A DNA stretch of 64,000 nucleotides from Rhodobiaceae bacterium (GTDB lineage: Bacteria; Pseudomonadota; Alphaproteobacteria; Parvibaculales; Parvibaculaceae), in contig CP030277.1 in assembly GCA_003330885.1 (NCBI GenBank), positions 3,398,001-3,462,000 of the forward strand, read 5' to 3'. This document shows, piece by piece, positions 52,014 to 60,874 of the stretch; position 1 is the first letter of the stretch, and each line of letters begins with the position of its first letter. A program made the translations under genes and the position numbers. The notes under the pieces are model-generated. The model was not told the origin of the DNA. It saw nothing but the letters and a program-made list of their open reading frames with translations, and did no database searches.

Positions 52014-53297
52014 ATGCAAAAAGATCAATATGGAAATCCGCTGACGACCAGTTCAGTAAAGGCGCGGGACGCCTATGTCCGCGGACTTGAGTGCAATCTT
52101 GCCGCCGCTCCCGGAGCTGAAGAGGCGTTTCAGGAAGCTGTTGCCGAAGACGAAAACTTTGCTCTGGCGCATCTGGCCATTGCCCGCAACCGGCAGGTTG
52201 AAGGGCGCGGCGTCAGCGGGCGGGAGCCCTATGCTGCCGCGAAGGCGTGTGCGGAGGGATTGAGTCCCCGAGAGCAGGGGCATTTGGCGATCATTGGATC
52301 GCTTCTGGAGGGAAAGAGCGAAGGCGTCTATGAGAAAGCCCGTGCCCATCTTCAGGAGTTCCCCCGCGATGTCATGATTGCCCAGGCCTGCCTCGGTGTG
52401 TTCAGCCTGATTGGGTTTGGAGGGCAGCCGGGACGGGAAGCGGAGAACCTTGCTCTGTCGTCAATGCTGGCGCCTCACTATGGCGATGATTGGTGGTTTC
52501 TGTCCACCCACGCGTTCTCTCAGATGGAAGCCGGGCAGCTGGAGCCGGCGGCGCGGTCCATTGAGCGCTCTCTCGCGATCAACCCACGAAATGCAAATGG
52601 CTCTCACCATAGGGCACACCTCTACTATGAAGTAGGAGAGACCGCTGCTGGTCTTGCTTATCTGAAAGACTGGATAGAGGACTATGACACCCAAGGCGTC
52701 ATGCACTGCCATCTGTCCTGGCACATCGCACTCTGGGCATTGGCCGAGGGTGACGTGAAGACCATGTGGGAGGTAGCGGACACTGCCATTGATCCGAAAA
52801 CGAGCTCAGGGCCTGCCCTCAATATCGTAACCGACATGCCAGCGCTTCTCTATCGCGCGGAGCTTGCGGGCGTGGAAGTGGCGCCGGAACGGTGGCAGGC
52901 CATCAGCGACTATGCGACAGCCCGGTTTGCAAAACCGCGGCTCGGCTTCGCAGATGTTCATGCCGCACTGGCGCACGCGATGGCAGGCAACGCAGAAGGT
53001 GTTGCAATAATTGTCGAAAATGCAAATGGCCCCGCTGAAGATCTTGTGCGGGGCTTGGCGCAAGCCTTTCAGGCATTTGCAAAGCAGAATTGGCAGCTCA
53101 CAACCGAGCATCTAACAAAAGCCATGTCGGACCATGCGCGGATCGGCGGTAGCCGTGCCCAACGCGACCTGATTGAGCTCGCCATGGCAGGTGCCCTTGC
53201 CCGGCAGGGAAAAAGCGATGAGGCAGCGATGCTATTGAATTGCCGGAGACCTTTAGCCTTGGGTGCCGCTGTACAAACCATTTCAAACGAACACTAA
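52014..53297 (+). CDS. TPR protein, TTC38-like
   Basis: The product is 427 residues. Repeated helical pairs (DAYVRGLECNLAAAPGAEEAFQEAVAEDENFALAHLAIARNR; EAGQLEPAARSIERSLAINPRNANGSHHRAHLYYEVGE) match the TTC38 family, which has no assigned function. Its start is 112 bp after the DUF4345 gene. It is followed by an acyl-CoA dehydrogenase gene 19 bp later, probably in the same transcript. Confidence 0.87.
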   Translation: MQKDQYGNPLTTSSVKARDAYVRGLECNLAAAPGAEEAFQEAVAEDENFALAHLAIARNRQVEGRGVSGREPYAAAKACAEGLSPREQGHLAIIGSLLEGKSEGVYEKARAHLQEFPRDVMIAQACLGVFSLIGFGGQPGREAENLALSSMLAPHYGDDWWFLSTHAFSQMEAGQLEPAARSIERSLAINPRNANGSHHRAHLYYEVGETAAGLAYLKDWIEDYDTQGVMHCHLSWHIALWALAEGDVKTMWEVADTAIDPKTSSGPALNIVTDMPALLYRAELAGVEVAPERWQAISDYATARFAKPRLGFADVHAALAHAMAGNAEGVAIIVENANGPAEDLVRGLAQAFQAFAKQNWQLTTEHLTKAMSDHARIGGSRAQRDLIELAMAGALARQGKSDEAAMLLNCRRPLALGAAVQTISNEH

Positions 53298-53316
53298 AAA
53301 ACAGGTATCGATCAGA

Positions 53317-54486
53317 ATGACTGACCCTATCTCAGACGCCGCGCGCGAAATTGGTGACCGCGTGGAGACCTTCGTACGGCAAGAAATTGCACCCTACGAA
53401 CACGATCCCCGCGCCGGCTCCCATGGACCTACAGAAGAGCTCGTTCGAGAGATGCGGGACAAAGCAATCAAAGCGGGTGTTATGACCCCACACATCAGGA
53501 AAGACGGTGGGCACTACAGCCAGCTTGAGACCGCTTACATTCTCAAGAAATCTGGTTTGTCTCCGCTGGGGCCCGTTGCGTGCAACACCATGGCGCCGGA
53601 TGAGGGAAACATGTTCTTGCTCGGAAAAGCCGGAAGCGAAGAACAGAAAGCACGTTTCCTGGCGCCGTTGGTGAGCGGCGAAGCAAGGTCGGCCTTCTTC
53701 ATGACAGAGCCGTCGGCTGATGGCGGTGCCGGGTCCGATCCGTCCATGATGCAAACAGAAGCCAAGCTCGATGGCAATCATTGGGTGGTCAACGGCAAGA
53801 AAACCTACATTACGGGCGCAGAAGGCGCCAAGGTCGGCATCGTCATGGCAAACTCCGCTGAGGGCGCTTGTATGTTCCTGGTGGATTTGCCGGACCCGGC
53901 GATCAAAATAACCCGCGTGCTGGAGACGATTGATAGCTCCATGCCGGGCGGACATGCAGAAATCACCATCGACAATCTACGGGTGCCATCTGATCAGATG
54001 CTAGGGCAGCCGGGGCAAGGATTCCGCTTTGCACAGGTCCGGTTGGCGCCAGCGAGGCTCTCCCATTGCATGCGCTGGTATGGCGTCGCTGTTAGGGCAC
54101 AGGAAATTGCAACGGAATATGCCTGCCGCCGCGAAGCGTTTGGCAAGCTTCTGATCGATCATGAAGGTGTGGGATTTATGCTTGCGGAAAATCAGATCGA
54201 TTTGAAACAGTCAGAGCTAATGATTGATTGGTGTGCCGCGACGCTCGACAGGGGTGAAGACGGGAATGTCGAAAGTTCGATGACCAAAGTGTCCGTCTCA
54301 GAAGCACTCTTCCGCGTCGCGGACCGATGCGTTCAGGTGATGGGTGGTATGGGCGTGACCGGTGACACCATCGTTGAACAACTCTTCCGGGAGGTACGGG
54401 CTTTCCGCATCTATGACGGGCCGACTGAAGTCCACAAATGGTCGCTCGCCAAAAAGATCAAGAAGAAGACGCTGGCAGCAATGTAA
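53317..54486 (+). CDS. Acyl-CoA dehydrogenase (ACAD10/11-like)
   Basis: The product is 389 residues from the ATG at 53317; a longer frame overlaps the TPR gene. Signatures are FFMTEPSADGGAGSD, VNGKKTYITGAEG, RLAPARLSHCMRWYG, a CRREAFGKLLIDHEGVGFMLAENQID helix and a C-terminal FREVRAFRIYDGPTEVHKWSLAKKI, typical of the ACAD10/11 branch. It is a single-subunit-type enzyme; the substrate is unknown. Confidence 0.93.
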   Translation: MTDPISDAAREIGDRVETFVRQEIAPYEHDPRAGSHGPTEELVREMRDKAIKAGVMTPHIRKDGGHYSQLETAYILKKSGLSPLGPVACNTMAPDEGNMFLLGKAGSEEQKARFLAPLVSGEARSAFFMTEPSADGGAGSDPSMMQTEAKLDGNHWVVNGKKTYITGAEGAKVGIVMANSAEGACMFLVDLPDPAIKITRVLETIDSSMPGGHAEITIDNLRVPSDQMLGQPGQGFRFAQVRLAPARLSHCMRWYGVAVRAQEIATEYACRREAFGKLLIDHEGVGFMLAENQIDLKQSELMIDWCAATLDRGEDGNVESSMTKVSVSEALFRVADRCVQVMGGMGVTGDTIVEQLFREVRAFRIYDGPTEVHKWSLAKKIKKKTLAAM

Positions 54487-54501
54487 GGCGCCAGCAATCT
54501 T

Positions 54502-54526
54502 CAGGGGCGCCCAAAAGGTGCCCCTG
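54502..54526. terminator. Hairpin between convergent acyl-CoA dehydrogenase and TRAP genes
   Basis: CAGGGGCGCC and GGTGCCCCTG pair fully (one G-U) around a 5-base loop. It lies between two convergent stops, so it probably ends both transcripts, although neither side has a long U-tract. Confidence 0.6.
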
Positions 54527-54534
54527 AGATAGGT

Positions 54535-55569
54535 TTAGCTGTAGCGGTAAGGGCGTCCGGCCTTTTGCATATCCGCATTATATTTCTTGAAGATCTCAAC
54601 AACCTTCGCCTTGGTGGGCGACTCTGCCGCGATCTCATCCCAGAAGACGAGAGCTGCCGCTTCCACCGTTGCCCATTCTTCATCCGGAATAGATGTGAGC
54701 TGCATCTTTGTGCCGTCGACACGCAGCGATGCTTCGCCGCCCCAGTACCACCACTGACGGTAATAGTGGGAGCTATCCATCGTAATCTTTAAGAGCTCTT
54801 TCAGATGATCGGGCAGCTCGTTGTAGCGATCCATATTGGCAAAGAAGGAACCCGCCCAGGCGCCCGAAATATTGTTGGTGAGGAAATAGTCGGTGACATC
54901 TGCCCAGCCGACTGTGTAGTCCTCGGTGATGCCAGACCAGGCGACACCATCCAGTTCACCGGTCTGCACCGCAACCTCAATATCCTCCCAGGGAAGCGTC
55001 ACCGGCACGACACCAAACTGACTGAGGAAACGTCCAGCCGTCGGGAAGGTAAAGACGCGCTTGCCCTTCAAATCATCCAGGCTTCGGATCGGGTCTTTGG
55101 TCGCAAAGTGGCACGGGTCCCATGCCCCAGCGGAGAGATGTTTCACACCGACTTTTGAATATTCTTCATCCCAGATTTCGTTGAGGCCGTACTGATTGAA
55201 TAAGACAGGCACGTCGAGCGAATAGCGAGAGGCAAAGGGGAAGTAGCCGCCAAACACGGTCACTTCGGTAGGTGACGCCATCGAGTCGTCGTCAGATTGT
55301 ACGGCATCGATGGTGCCACTCTGCATGGCCCGGAATAGTTCGCCGGTAGGGACAAGCTGGTCAGCAAAGAAAAGTTCGATCTGCATCTCATCGCCAGCAA
55401 TTTTGTTGAAACTGTCGATGGCAGGCTTGATCACATGTTCTGCAAGGGCAGGTCCCGCATAAGTCTGCATGCGCCAACGGATGGTTGTGTCCGCGTGAAC
55501 AGCAGGAGCAGCCAGTGTGGCGGCACCGGCAACACCGGCGGTGGTGAGAAATTTACGTCTGGTCGTCAT
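54535..55569 (-). CDS. dctP: TRAP transporter solute-binding protein (DctP family)
   Basis: The product is 344 residues. The signal MTTRRKFLTTAGVAGAATLAAPAVHA has a twin-arginine core, as in many TRAP binding proteins. The mature fold follows (TIRWRMQTYAGPALAEHVIKPAIDSFNKIAGDEMQIELFFADQLVPTGELFRAMQSGTID). It resembles the group binding 2-oxo or carboxylic acids. Large and small permease genes lie upstream on the same strand. Confidence 0.94.
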   Translation of the reverse strand: MTTRRKFLTTAGVAGAATLAAPAVHADTTIRWRMQTYAGPALAEHVIKPAIDSFNKIAGDEMQIELFFADQLVPTGELFRAMQSGTIDAVQSDDDSMASPTEVTVFGGYFPFASRYSLDVPVLFNQYGLNEIWDEEYSKVGVKHLSAGAWDPCHFATKDPIRSLDDLKGKRVFTFPTAGRFLSQFGVVPVTLPWEDIEVAVQTGELDGVAWSGITEDYTVGWADVTDYFLTNNISGAWAGSFFANMDRYNELPDHLKELLKITMDSSHYYRQWWYWGGEASLRVDGTKMQLTSIPDEEWATVEAAALVFWDEIAAESPTKAKVVEIFKKYNADMQKAGRPYRYS

Positions 55570-55651
55570 ATCTCGTCTCCTTGTTAGTCGATTGGATACT
55601 CGCTCAGGGTATTGGGCAGTGATACGCAGGCCGCTCCTTTAGAAACTCTCC

Positions 55652-56974
55652 CTATTTTCCGTAAACAGCCTCCGGTAGCCAGAGGGCGATCTGCGGAAAG
55701 GCCATGATCAATGTCAGGGCCAATAACATCACCATAACGAAAGGAAAGATGGAACCATAAATGTCGCGGAGACTGATTTCTGGCGGTGCCATGGCGCGCA
55801 TAAGGAACAAATTGTATCCAAAGGGCGGCGTCATATAGGCAATCTGTGTGGTGATCGTGTAGAGAATTCCGTACCAAACCAGATCAAAGCCAAGTGCGCC
55901 GACAAGCGGAACATAGAGAGGTGCAACAATAACGAGCATCGCTGTGTCGTCCAGGAATGTTCCCATCAGCAAAAAACTGAGTTGCATCAGAATGAGGATC
56001 ATCCACGGATTGAGGCCCAGCTGATCTGTGAACAGATTGTCGATTGCGCGAACGGCACCAAGACCATCAAACACCGCGCCAAACCCCATGGCGGCCAAGA
56101 TGATCCACATGAACATGCAGGAGATCGCGAGTGTCTGGCGCACAGAGGTCTCAAAGACGTCCCGTGTCATGCGTCTTTTGATGATGGCTGCAAAGAAAGC
56201 GGCAAGTGCCCCGATTGCGGAACTTTCCACGAGTGACGTCCAGCCGTTCACAAAGGGAACCATCATCGCGGCGAAAATGCCAACTGGGAGCAGACCAGCA
56301 CGCAAGAGCCGGATTTTTTCGGCTATTGGCACGTCACGCTCGTCTTCCGGCAGGGCAGGGCCCAGGGCCGGATTGATGCGGCAGCGAATGTAGATATAGG
56401 CAATGAACATTGCTGCCATCATGAGCCCGGGAAGAACGCCTGCGAGCCAGAGTTGTCCGACCGGCTGCCGTGCAATCATCGCATAAAGGACAAGAACAAC
56501 AGAGGGAGGGACGAGAATGCCGAGCGAAGAGCCCGCTTGCACAACCCCTGTCACCATTCGTTTGTCATACCCTCGCCGCAATAGCTCGGGCAGGGCAATG
56601 GTTGCGCCAATCGCCATGCCGGCAACAGAAAGCCCATTCATTGCAGAGATGAGCACCATGAGGCTGATGGTGCCAATGGCAAGCCCGCCATTCACCGGTC
56701 CCATCCAGACGTGGAACATCTTGTACAAGTCATCGGCGATTTTGGATTCAGACAGCACATAGCCCATGAAAATAAACATGGGCAGGGTGAGGAGCGGGTA
56801 CCACTTCATCAGTTTCATGGCGGAGGAAAAGGGAATGAGTGAGCCGCCTGTTCCCCAAAGTGTCAGCGCTGCGATGGCAGCGACGGCACCGATAGCGCCA
56901 AAGACGCGTTGCCCGGTCATGAGCATCAGCATCATGGAGGAAAACATTAAGATGGCGATCAGCTCATAGGACAT
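55652..56974 (-). CDS. dctM: TRAP transporter large permease (DctM family)
   Basis: This 440-residue protein has about 12 helices and DctM features (PMFIFMGYVLSES, GATIALPELLRRGYDKRMVTGVVQAGSSLGILVPPSV, LMGTFLDDTAMLVI). It overlaps the small-permease gene at one base, so the two are translated together. It drives sodium- or proton-coupled uptake of the solute bound by DctP. Confidence 0.95.
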   Translation of the reverse strand: MSYELIAILMFSSMMLMLMTGQRVFGAIGAVAAIAALTLWGTGGSLIPFSSAMKLMKWYPLLTLPMFIFMGYVLSESKIADDLYKMFHVWMGPVNGGLAIGTISLMVLISAMNGLSVAGMAIGATIALPELLRRGYDKRMVTGVVQAGSSLGILVPPSVVLVLYAMIARQPVGQLWLAGVLPGLMMAAMFIAYIYIRCRINPALGPALPEDERDVPIAEKIRLLRAGLLPVGIFAAMMVPFVNGWTSLVESSAIGALAAFFAAIIKRRMTRDVFETSVRQTLAISCMFMWIILAAMGFGAVFDGLGAVRAIDNLFTDQLGLNPWMILILMQLSFLLMGTFLDDTAMLVIVAPLYVPLVGALGFDLVWYGILYTITTQIAYMTPPFGYNLFLMRAMAPPEISLRDIYGSIFPFVMVMLLALTLIMAFPQIALWLPEAVYGK

Positions 56975-57480
56975 CAGAGCTCAACCTCGCGGATTTTCGC
57001 AATGTCCTTAAAAAGCTCGGAGATCGCTTGTAACAGCATGAGGAAGAAGCCAACCGTCATAATGCTCTTGATCGGCCAAAGATATGGCCGCCATGCGGTG
57101 GGATTACGTTCACCATATTGCAGTGAATAGCTGGTGCTATCGATCGCGCCATAGAGCAGGACGCCCAGATAGAAAATGAGCAGCAGTACGGTGAAGCTGT
57201 CGAACCAGGCTTTCTTGCGAACTGACCAATTGCCATAGAAAAGATCCATGCGCACATTCGAGCCAAGTTGGATCGAGTATGGACCACCCAGAATGTAATA
57301 GGTGACCATGGCGAACTGGGCGACTTCGAGAGTCCATAGCGATGGCAGGAAGAAGGTCTTGGAAATGGATGACCAGAGCAGAATGCCCATCATGACAAAA
57401 ATGCCATACATCATCACGCGCCCGATGCGATAGTTGATGGCGTCGACCGTGCGCACATAAACGCTCACAAATCGGGGCAT
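56974..57480 (-). CDS. dctQ: TRAP transporter small permease (DctQ family)
   Basis: The product is 168 residues with four helices (MYGIFVMMGILLWSSI, FAMVTYYILGGPYSIQLGSNVRMDLFYG, FTVLLLIFYLGVLLYGAI, IMTVGFFLMLLQAISE) and the DctQ motif around RMDLFY. It is the first gene of the dctQ-dctM-dctP order and lies 83 bp downstream of the TetR gene on the same strand. Confidence 0.93.
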   Translation of the reverse strand: MPRFVSVYVRTVDAINYRIGRVMMYGIFVMMGILLWSSISKTFFLPSLWTLEVAQFAMVTYYILGGPYSIQLGSNVRMDLFYGNWSVRKKAWFDSFTVLLLIFYLGVLLYGAIDSTSYSLQYGERNPTAWRPYLWPIKSIMTVGFFLMLLQAISELFKDIAKIREVEL

Positions 57481-57563
57481 TGGGTATCCTTCAATGTCGC
57501 TACACTGACATCGTGATACGTCTTTGGAAGATGTACAAGGGCTTCGCCCTCGCAGGCGCGAAA

Positions 57564-58175
57564 CTATCGGCCGTAAATTGTTGCGTTCCAGATATCGGCG
57601 GACGTTTTGCCTATCGCGCTGGCATCATCTGGTTCCGTGCGAAGCATATTGTCATTCGCGAGTGCATTGTTCATGAGAATGAGGGCACGGGCTGTGCGGT
57701 CGGGATCAGTTACTTTCGACCGTCCGAGCATAATCTGCTGACGAATGAAGCGGGCTGTCTTCTCGATGAAATAGTCGATGATGCGCTCTCGCCACTCGCT
57801 ATAGACCTGTGCGCTGTTATTGGATGCCTGTTCCAAAGCGCGCATAGCAGTATGGTGCACCTCCATCGCGACAAACATGTCGGTCAAGTGAGTTTGCGTA
57901 TCGGCCATGTAGTTGTCGCTGCCATTGCCGTCGAGCCAGCCATCGACCGGGACTCGAATGGCGTCCTCAAACCGATCCATAAAGCCCAAAGCCAGCTCAT
58001 CTACACTTTTAAAGTAGTGATAAAAGGATGAGCGGGTCATCTCAGTGTGCCGCATAATGACGTCCACTGTCAGGGATCCGAAGTCGGCGTCTGCTAATGC
58101 CGCGACGGTCGCATCGATAATCTCCTCACGGGCCATTTCCGGTGTGCGGCGGCGTCTCTGGGGTTTGCCTGACAT
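57564..58175 (-). CDS. TetR-family regulator of the TRAP/monooxygenase region
   Basis: The product is 203 residues. The helix-turn-helix is REEIIDATVAALADADFGSLTVDVIMRHTEMTRSSFYHYFKSVDEL near residues 12-60. It lies between the TRAP genes and the divergent flavin monooxygenase gene, with a palindromic site in the spacer, so both are candidate targets. Confidence 0.92.
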   Translation of the reverse strand: MSGKPQRRRRTPEMAREEIIDATVAALADADFGSLTVDVIMRHTEMTRSSFYHYFKSVDELALGFMDRFEDAIRVPVDGWLDGNGSDNYMADTQTHLTDMFVAMEVHHTAMRALEQASNNSAQVYSEWRERIIDYFIEKTARFIRQQIMLGRSKVTDPDRTARALILMNNALANDNMLRTEPDDASAIGKTSADIWNATIYGR

Positions 58176-58247
58176 TTTTGGCTCATTTCTGCGGTCTTTG
58201 TATCAGGGAAGGGTATGCCTTTTCCTGGTGGGGCAGTCTATGAGGCT

Positions 58248-58266
58248 TATTGACAGGCCGTCAATA
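58248..58266. promoter_or_regulatory. TetR operator, TATTGAC-N5-GTCAATA
   Basis: A perfect 7-bp-arm dyad with a 5-bp centre, 57 bp upstream of the monooxygenase start at 58323 and 72 bp from the divergent TetR start. Size and place fit a TetR operator. Confidence 0.7.
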
Positions 58267-58322
58267 GTGGATCATTCTTAATGTACTATCGAGGTGACAG
58301 AAGCGACGAAGAGGACGCCTGT

Positions 58323-59867
58323 ATGAACATGCATGTGAATGAAATGTCTGGTGAGCAGGGCGCAAGCTGGGCGAAGGCAGGGACACAACCTCGGGTCGCG
58401 ATCATCGGCGCGGGCATGTCGGGCATTGCCGCAGTGGTGAAGCTGCGCCAAGCGGGCTACACGGATCTCACCGTTTATGAAAAGACAGACAAAGTTGGCG
58501 GTACGTGGCGTGAAAACCAGTATCCCGGCCTTTCCTGTGATGTGCCCTCACGCTGGTATTCATTTTCCTTCGCGCTCAATCCGGATTGGACGCACCGCTT
58601 TTCCTATGGCCCTGAAATTCAGGCCTATATGGAAAAGACGGCAAAAGATTTCGGCGTCACTGATATTGTGAAATTCAATACCCCTGTCACAGACCTGACT
58701 TATGAGGCCCCGCACTGGCGGCTAACCACTGGTGAAGGCCAAGTCGAACAATTTGACATCGTCATTTCGGCAACCGGTGTTTTGCACAATCCGGTTCTGC
58801 CAAATATTGAAGGGCTGGACAGTTTCGAAGGCGACATGTTCCACACAGCCAGGTGGAATCACTCGGTCCCCCTTGAGGGCCGTAAAGTCGGCATTATCGG
58901 AACTGGCTCGACCGCTGCGCAGATCATCGGCGCAATCACGAGCAAAGTTGGCACGATGAATGTGTTCCAGCGGACGCCTCAATGGATGATCCCTCTGCCA
59001 CAGGTAGAATATACGGGAGTCACCAAGTGGTTGATGCGCACCTTTCCGGCGCTGCAGAAGCTCACCTACAATTTCTACTTTAAATCGATGGTGAAGCATT
59101 TTGGTCAGGCCACTGTTGGCGATCAAAAGGAATTGGCGAAGATACAAGAGGCTTGCACAAAGCACTTGGAAGATGAGGTGGCGGACCCCGAACTCCGAGC
59201 CAAGCTGACGCCTGACTATCAGGCTGCATGTAAGCGCCTTATTTTCTGTTCTGAGTTCTATCCCGCAATCACGAGCGACAATGCCAATCTCATCACAGAA
59301 GGCATTGAGTGCATCGTCCCCGAAGGTATTAAGACAGTAGACGGCAAGACCCATGAACTAGATGTTCTTGTTCTGGCGACAGGTTTCGATGCGACGTCAT
59401 TTATTCTGCCAACCAAAGTTACTGGAGAGAACGGTCGCGATCTTGGCGAAGCTTGGGATGGTTCTCCGCGCGCACACCGTGCAGTTGGGATGCCGGGTTT
59501 TCCAAATTTTTGGATGCTGGAAGGCCCGACCGGCCCTGTCGGCAACCTGTCCCTCATTACCATTACAGAACACCAGGTCGACTACGTGATTTCCATGCTC
59601 GACAAAATGCGGGATGAAGGCCTGGAGGGAATTGCACCAAAACAATCATCCTTTGATGCTTATAATGCAGAGATGCAGGCCCGTGTGCCAACAACGGTTT
59701 GGGCAAGTGGCGGTTGTGACAGCTGGTATTTCGACAAGTCAGGTGTGCCCAATCTCTATCCCTTTTCGCCAGACCGCTATCTGAACGATATGCATGACCC
59801 TGATTTTTCGGAATATCGATTGATAGCAGACAGTAAAGAGTCGGATGCAGTTCAGGCTGCCGAATAG
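58323..59867 (+). CDS. Flavin-containing monooxygenase, Baeyer-Villiger type
   Basis: The start at 58323 has GAGGA upstream; an ATG at 58281 is possible. The ~514-residue protein has an FAD-binding GAGMSGIAA near 34, KVGGTWRENQYPGLSCDVPS, an NADPH-binding GTGSTAAQI near 190 and FEGDMFHTARWNHS, which matches the FxGxxxHxxxW fingerprint of Baeyer-Villiger monooxygenases. It inserts oxygen next to ketones using NADPH and O2. Likely induced by relief of the divergent TetR. The substrate is unknown. Confidence 0.93.
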   Translation: MNMHVNEMSGEQGASWAKAGTQPRVAIIGAGMSGIAAVVKLRQAGYTDLTVYEKTDKVGGTWRENQYPGLSCDVPSRWYSFSFALNPDWTHRFSYGPEIQAYMEKTAKDFGVTDIVKFNTPVTDLTYEAPHWRLTTGEGQVEQFDIVISATGVLHNPVLPNIEGLDSFEGDMFHTARWNHSVPLEGRKVGIIGTGSTAAQIIGAITSKVGTMNVFQRTPQWMIPLPQVEYTGVTKWLMRTFPALQKLTYNFYFKSMVKHFGQATVGDQKELAKIQEACTKHLEDEVADPELRAKLTPDYQAACKRLIFCSEFYPAITSDNANLITEGIECIVPEGIKTVDGKTHELDVLVLATGFDATSFILPTKVTGENGRDLGEAWDGSPRAHRAVGMPGFPNFWMLEGPTGPVGNLSLITITEHQVDYVISMLDKMRDEGLEGIAPKQSSFDAYNAEMQARVPTTVWASGGCDSWYFDKSGVPNLYPFSPDRYLNDMHDPDFSEYRLIADSKESDAVQAAE

Positions 59868-59882
59868 AAGGTGGCGGGCTGA

Positions 59883-60749
59883 GTGACGCATCTGCGCCTT
59901 CACAATACTGTTTTGGATTTGATGATCTCGCCTTTGCATGGAGGCGGGATCATTTCATTTGAGGCCTTTGGTGAACCTGTTCTGAAACCGGCGCCCGATC
60001 CAATTTCTAGACCGACCGATCCTGCTGCATTTGTTCTCCTGCCCTATTGCAACCGCATCGCTCATGGGCGCGTGAGCTTTGGCAATCAGTCCCTCCAGCT
60101 CACGCCGCCGCTTGCCGGAGAACCCCACGCGCTGCATGGCGAAGGGTGGCTATCAGAATGGGAGGTCAAAGCTCATGACGAGCAAACAGTAGAACTCTCT
60201 TTTGGCCACAGACCGACCGACGGCACATGGCCGTGGGCCTTTGAAGCCACGCAACACTATGGTCTATCGGCCAATCGCTTTGTCCATCGTTTGGAGATCC
60301 AAAATACCTCGGATCAGCCGATGCCGGCAGGACTGGGCTTTCATCCCTATTTCCCGCGGCAACCAGGAGATGGGTTCAGAGCCCAGGTTGGCGGTAAGTG
60401 GAACGTGTCGACTGACCTGCTGCCCACGGATCACGAAAGGGGCGGTTCTGAGATCTACTGGCCAGGGCAACAGCTCCCGGCCGATGTCTCACTCGATCAT
60501 TGTTTTACCCATTGGGGTGGCAAGTTAGTAATAGAACGCGAAAATTTGCGTGTCAGCCTGACCGCATCTGACGAGCTGGGTCTGCTCCATGTCTATGCGC
60601 CGAGTGGCACAGACTTTTTCTGTGCAGAACCCGTGTCCCATATGCCCGATGCGCTCAACCGCCCCGGTGAACCCAACCAAATGCATGTGCTACTGCCGGG
60701 TGAAGCATTCAAGGCATCTGTCGCCTATCTCATTGAAAAACCGGCTTGA
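59883..60749 (+). CDS. Aldose 1-epimerase family protein
   Basis: The product is 288 residues with a GTG start 15 bases after the monooxygenase stop. Family motifs are LLPYCNRIAHGRVSF, GEPHALHGEGWLS with catalytic His, GLGFHPYFPR and a C-terminal FFCAEPVSHMPDALNRPGE with the acidic catalytic residue. It interconverts sugar anomers or acts on sugar-phosphates. Its link with the monooxygenase is only positional. Confidence 0.93.
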   Translation: MTHLRLHNTVLDLMISPLHGGGIISFEAFGEPVLKPAPDPISRPTDPAAFVLLPYCNRIAHGRVSFGNQSLQLTPPLAGEPHALHGEGWLSEWEVKAHDEQTVELSFGHRPTDGTWPWAFEATQHYGLSANRFVHRLEIQNTSDQPMPAGLGFHPYFPRQPGDGFRAQVGGKWNVSTDLLPTDHERGGSEIYWPGQQLPADVSLDHCFTHWGGKLVIERENLRVSLTASDELGLLHVYAPSGTDFFCAEPVSHMPDALNRPGEPNQMHVLLPGEAFKASVAYLIEKPA

Positions 60750-60874
60750 TGAGCTTCAGTGATTGCCTGTCTCTAACTGTGCTGAGATTCCTGGTTCGTT
60801 TCTGGCCCCAAACGTGTAACTTGTTGGCATAAACCAACTCAAAAAAAGAAAATCTTCTGAACAGGAGGAAATAC

